In this document: piece after piece, positions 61,265 to 64,000 of the stretch | Layout: the number at the start of each line of letters is the position of its first letter | Position numbering within the stretch: position 1 is the stretch's first letter | Source of the DNA: an uncultured Flavobacterium sp. | GTDB taxonomy: Bacteria > Bacteroidota > Bacteroidia > Flavobacteriales > Flavobacteriaceae | Assembly (NCBI RefSeq): GCF_943913405.1 | Contig: NZ_CALTYA010000018.1 | Location: 1-64,000 of the forward strand | DNA: 64,000 bases | Direction: 5' to 3' | Made by a program: the position numbers and the translations under genes | The notes under the pieces: model-generated | Told to the model about the DNA's origin: nothing | The model's database searches: none | What the model saw: only the letters and a program-made list of their open reading frames with translations

Positions 61265-62173
61265 CTAAACTTTTTCTGCGATTCTTAATTTTGCGCTTCT
61301 TGCTCTGTTGTTGATTCTGATTTCAGCATCATTTGGAACAATTAATTTCCCGATGGTTTTGAACGGAACCGAGAAATTTCCAAAGAAATCACGTTCTGGT
61401 TCGCCTTCAAACATTCCGTTTTTAATGTATCTTTTTACCAATCTATCTTCTAAAGAATGGTAGGATATCACGCTTAATCTTCCGCCTGGCTTTAAAATCT
61501 CTAGAGATTGTTCTAAAAATTCTTTTAAAACATCCATTTCTTGGTTTACCTCAATTCGGATGGCTTGATACATTTGAGCCAAAATCTTGTGGCTTTTATG
61601 CGCGGGCAGAAACCTTCCCAAAACTGTTTTTAACCGCTCTGTATTTTTGATTTCTTCAATTTCTCTTGCTTCCAAAATCACTCTTGCAATTGCCGGTGCG
61701 TTTTTCAATTCACCGTAGTCATAAAAAACACGACGCAAATTCGCTTCGTCATATTCGTTTACAACTTTATAAGCGCTCAAGTCATTTTTCTGACTCATTC
61801 TCATATCCAATTCTGCGTCGAAACGAGTTGAAAAACCTCTTTCTGCCACGTCAAATTGGTGCGAAGAAACGCCCAAATCAGCCAAAATTCCGTCAACGCT
61901 TTTCACATTATGGAATCTTAAAAATCTTTTGATGAATCTGAAGTTTTCATTAATTAATGTAAATCTCTCATCCTCTAAGGCGTTTGCCAAAGCATCTTCG
62001 TCTTGGTCAAAACCGAATAATCTTCCGTTTGGACCAAGTCGTTTTAAAATCTCTTTTGAATGACCGCCACCGCCGAAAGTCACATCCACATAAACTCCGT
62101 CTGGCTTGATATCCAAACCATCCACAGTTTCCTTTAACAAAACCGGATTATGATATTCCATTGTCGTCGTCAT
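61265..62173 (-). CDS. rsmH: 16S rRNA N4-methyltransferase RsmH
   Basis: Methylates C1402 of 16S rRNA using S-adenosylmethionine. Motifs: YHNPVLLKETVDGL, VDVTFGGGGHSKEIL (SAM site), GILADLGVSSHQFD, GFSTRFDAELDMRMSQ and VISYHSLEDRLVKRY. Length is 302 residues. It overlaps mraZ by 26 bases; an in-frame ATG at 62161 would reduce the overlap to 14 and lose four residues, so the start is not fully settled. Confidence 0.97.
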   Translation of the reverse strand: MTTTMEYHNPVLLKETVDGLDIKPDGVYVDVTFGGGGHSKEILKRLGPNGRLFGFDQDEDALANALEDERFTLINENFRFIKRFLRFHNVKSVDGILADLGVSSHQFDVAERGFSTRFDAELDMRMSQKNDLSAYKVVNEYDEANLRRVFYDYGELKNAPAIARVILEAREIEEIKNTERLKTVLGRFLPAHKSHKILAQMYQAIRIEVNQEMDVLKEFLEQSLEILKPGGRLSVISYHSLEDRLVKRYIKNGMFEGEPERDFFGNFSVPFKTIGKLIVPNDAEIRINNRARSAKLRIAEKV

Positions 62174-62621
62174 TTATATTTCCCATTACGTCTTCCGCCA
62201 AATCTGCAAAATCCATATCATCTCCAGAAATTGATTTTTCATACAAATCTTTATCCCAGATTTCAACGATATTTACAGCCGAAGACAACACTAAATCTTT
62301 TGAAATGTTTCCGAAAGTCACTAAATCCTTCGGAATCAAAAGTCGTCCCAAATTGTCAATTTCTACCACTTTTACACCAGCCGTAAATCTTCTGATGAAA
62401 TCGTTATTTTTCTTTACAAATCGGTTTAACTTATTGATTTTCTGCATCATTAAATTCCATTCTGACATTGGATATAATTCTAAACAAGGCTGAAAAACCG
62501 AACGTTTCAATACAAAACCATCGTTCAATGAATCGGTCAATTGCTTCTTCAAAGGAGCTGGCAAAAGCACTCTCCCTTTAGCATCGACCTTACATTCATA
62601 TGTTCCAATGATGGTATTCAA
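62148..62621 (-). CDS. mraZ: Transcriptional regulator MraZ
   Basis: Ring-forming DNA-binding protein that represses the dcw cluster. Two AbrB-like modules, each with a DxxxGR element: ECKVDAKGRVLLPAPLKK and VEIDNLGRLLIPKDL. Length is 157 residues. The start codon is TTG; the next in-frame ATG would remove the first module, so TTG was kept. It is the first gene of the cluster, with matching operator boxes about 45-90 bases upstream. Confidence 0.95.
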   Translation of the reverse strand: MNTIIGTYECKVDAKGRVLLPAPLKKQLTDSLNDGFVLKRSVFQPCLELYPMSEWNLMMQKINKLNRFVKKNNDFIRRFTAGVKVVEIDNLGRLLIPKDLVTFGNISKDLVLSSAVNIVEIWDKDLYEKSISGDDMDFADLAEDVMGNINDDDNGIS

Positions 62622-62648
62622 TTAGTTACGTTTTTTAATGATTCATAG

Positions 62649-62713
62649 CAAATGTAGAAAAATATTTACCACAAATTACCACAATTTACCACTTTGTTGA
62701 TAAGTTTTACCAC
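62649..62713 (-). promoter_or_regulatory. dcw promoter with MraZ-type operator boxes
   Basis: The minus strand has a TACATTTG -7 element (62656-62649). Upstream are boxes reading GTGGTAA at 62672-62666, 62682-62676, 62692-62686 and 62713-62707, so starts are spaced 10, 10 and 21 bases. MraZ is known to bind short GTGG/TGGG-type direct repeats with 10-bp period in front of its own gene. The boxes overlap the expected -33 region, which fits autorepression. Confidence 0.75.
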
Positions 62714-63015
62714 TTTAGACTAAAAACAGATAATTCGTAGTTTGTCAGAAGGTTATGGATTATTAAGGATATTTTAAGGAAAATTAACTTTAGTCAAAAA
62801 TTCAGCAAGAGATTTATGAAAAATGCTAAATATTTTAAATATTTCAGAAAACTAATATGATTCAATTTCAATCAAAGCAATTGATTAGTAGTATTTTACA
62901 ATTTTAAAAAACTTAAAATTATTTTTTTGATGAATTGCCTTACATATGCAAGAATTTCATATAAAATTTAAAAGTAATTTATCTACCCAAAAATTCGTTT
63001 TTATTGATAAAATCA

Positions 63016-63023
63016 TATATTTG
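63016..63023 (+). promoter_or_regulatory. Candidate -7 element of the hydrolase gene
   Basis: TATATTTG fits TAnnTTTG, about 43 bases before the ATG. No TTG at the expected -33 distance. Confidence 0.45.
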
Positions 63024-63065
63024 TGTTCCCTAGATTTCAGGGATTGAAAATGCCTAAAACAACCA

Positions 63066-63827
63066 ATGGAAGATTTAAAAAAAGAAGGAAAATATAAATA
63101 TTTTGAGGCCGGAGAAGGCACGCCAATCATAATCCTTCACGGATTAATGGGAGGCTTGAGTAATTTTGGAGGCGTTGCTGAATATTTTCCAAAACATGGA
63201 TACAAAGTTGTTATTCCTGAATTGCCGATTTACACGCAAAATATCTTAAAAACCAACGTAAAAGCTTTTGCAAAATATGTTAAGGATTTTATCACCTATA
63301 AAGGTTTTGACCGTGTAATTTTATTGGGAAATTCACTTGGCGGACACATTGCTTTGTACCATACAAAAATGTATCCTGAGAAAATGCTTGGACTTATAAT
63401 CACAGGAAGTTCAGGACTTTACGAAAGCGCAATGGGCGACAGCTACCCAAGACGTGGCGACTATGACTATATCCAGAAAAAAGCGGAAGATGTTTTTTAT
63501 GACCCGAAAATCGCTACGAAAGAAATCGTTGATGAAGTGTATGCGATGGCAAATGACAGAATCAAATTGATCAAAACTTTGACCATTGCCAAAAGCGCCA
63601 TCCGACACAACATGGCGAAAGATTTGCCAAAAATGCACGTTCCGACTTGTATCATTTGGGGGAAAAACGACAAAGTTACACCGCCAGAAGTTGCTGAAGA
63701 ATTTGACCAATTATTACCAAATTCCTCTTTATATTGGATTGACAATTGTGGTCACGCTGCGATGATGGAACATCCGGATGAGTTTAATAAGTTGATGCAC
63801 GAATGGCTTGAGAAGACTCATTTATAG
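63066..63827 (+). CDS. Alpha/beta hydrolase
   Basis: The 253-residue soluble alpha/beta-hydrolase fold protein starts at the ATG at 63066. The oxyanion region is LHGLMGGLSNFGG, the nucleophile elbow LLGNSLGGHIAL (Ser90), the acidic residue lies in IWGKNDKVTPPEVAEEF and the catalytic His in NCGHAAMMEHPDEF. It carries no signal peptide. Substrate is unknown. It is followed by a terminator and then engB. Confidence 0.9.
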   Translation: MEDLKKEGKYKYFEAGEGTPIIILHGLMGGLSNFGGVAEYFPKHGYKVVIPELPIYTQNILKTNVKAFAKYVKDFITYKGFDRVILLGNSLGGHIALYHTKMYPEKMLGLIITGSSGLYESAMGDSYPRRGDYDYIQKKAEDVFYDPKIATKEIVDEVYAMANDRIKLIKTLTIAKSAIRHNMAKDLPKMHVPTCIIWGKNDKVTPPEVAEEFDQLLPNSSLYWIDNCGHAAMMEHPDEFNKLMHEWLEKTHL

Positions 63828-63845
63828 AATAAATAAAATAATTTT

Positions 63846-63893
63846 AACCGCTGATTTAAAGAATAATTTCTAAAATCAGCGGTTATTTTTTTT
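63846..63893 (+). terminator. Terminator after the hydrolase gene
   Basis: AACCGCTGATTT and AAATCAGCGGTT form a perfect 12-bp stem with an AT-rich loop and a T run. Confidence 0.9.
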
Positions 63894-63896
63894 GAT

Positions 63897-63904
63897 TACC
63901 TTTG
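63897..63904 (+). promoter_or_regulatory. Candidate -7 element of engB
   Basis: TACCTTTG fits TAnnTTTG and is followed by CA; it lies 19 bases before the engB ATG, overlapping the end of the preceding terminator region. Confidence 0.5.
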
Positions 63905-63923
63905 CAGAAATCGAATATCCGTT

Positions 63924-64000
63924 ATGAAAATCAATACCGCCGAATTTGTTATCAGTAATTCAGAAGTTGCCAAATGCCCGACTGAGCGTTTGCCAGAATA
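63924..64000 (+). CDS. engB: GTP-binding protein EngB/YihA (5' end only)
   Basis: The first 25 residues begin MKINTAEFVISNSEVAKCPT and continue ERLPE, matching the start of YihA/YsxC-type ribosome-assembly GTPases, whose P-loop would follow just beyond the window. The gene is cut by the right edge. ATG start. Confidence 0.75.
   Translation, partial: MKINTAEFVISNSEVAKCPTERLPE

Larger units (their letters stand above)
62622..63065. other. Divergent intergenic region upstream of mraZ and the hydrolase gene
   Basis: These 444 bases hold the mraZ promoter and its four TTACCAC boxes (62649-62713) and a candidate hydrolase promoter (63016-63023). The 62720-63000 part is AT-rich and nothing else was seen in it. 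Confidence 0.6.

Overview
The window looks like the chromosome of a Flavobacterium or close relative (Bacteroidota, Flavobacteriaceae). The DNA is AT-rich. Intact gliding/type IX secretion genes (gldK, gldL, gldM) and a type A T9SS sorting domain are present. Promoters carry the Bacteroidota -7 motif TAnnTTTG, the primary sigma factor is the short 287-residue type, and an exosortase F pair typical of Flavobacteriia is present. No phage, insertion sequence or CRISPR array was seen.

Layout. 0-7.5 kb, minus strand: gldM, gldL, gldK, a ureohydrolase-fold protein lacking half of its metal ligands, and topA. 8.0-14.7 kb, plus strand: miaB, a sigma-54 activator, lptE, a TPR-like protein, secG, groES and groEL. 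14.8-22.3 kb, minus strand: an inorganic-carbon block of porin, SulP transporter, DabB and DabA. 22.6-26.2 kb, minus strand: a metal (probably copper) block with an HMA protein, a TonB receptor and a HYC_CC_PP-type protein. 26.3-27.3 kb, minus strand: exosortase F and its partner. 27.3-30.6 kb, plus strand: a GAF/fRMsr-like protein, rpsO and pnp. 30.6-34.0 kb: a three-gene cassette (DUF1566-like lipoprotein, ECF sigma factor, membrane-spanning anti-sigma/beta-barrel protein) lying between two near-identical 60-bp terminator repeats. 34.0-35.1 kb: a DUF4421 protein. 35.1-38.4 kb, minus strand: a compact operon of a 43-residue ORF, class I HMG-CoA reductase, CDP-alcohol phosphatidyltransferase and a CdsA/dolichol-kinase-like fusion, diverging from a regulator gene. 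39.5-45.8 kb: rpoD, an M48 peptidase with a secreted partner, rpe, a T9SS cargo protein and tRNA-Arg. 45.9-62.6 kb, minus strand: a YqeY-like protein and then the division/cell-wall (dcw) cluster mraZ-rsmH-ftsL-ftsI-murE-mraY-murD-ftsW-murG-murC-ftsQ-ftsA-ftsZ, without murF or ddl. The right edge has an alpha/beta hydrolase and the start of engB.

How it fits together. The dcw cluster is one long transcription unit behind a promoter carrying 10-bp-period GTGGTAA boxes that look like an MraZ operator. GldL/GldM form the proton-driven T9SS motor and GldK is in the outer-membrane ring; the T9SS cargo at 44.4 kb would depend on them. DabA/DabB plus SulP form a bicarbonate-accumulation block. The 35-38 kb operon looks like an isoprenoid/phospholipid pathway of unknown product.

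The most interesting items are the HMG-CoA reductase lipid operon with its small leader ORF, the repeat-flanked sigma/anti-sigma cassette, the likely inactive ureohydrolase next to gldK, the MraZ operator, and a family of intergenic elements with conserved ends and variable cores.
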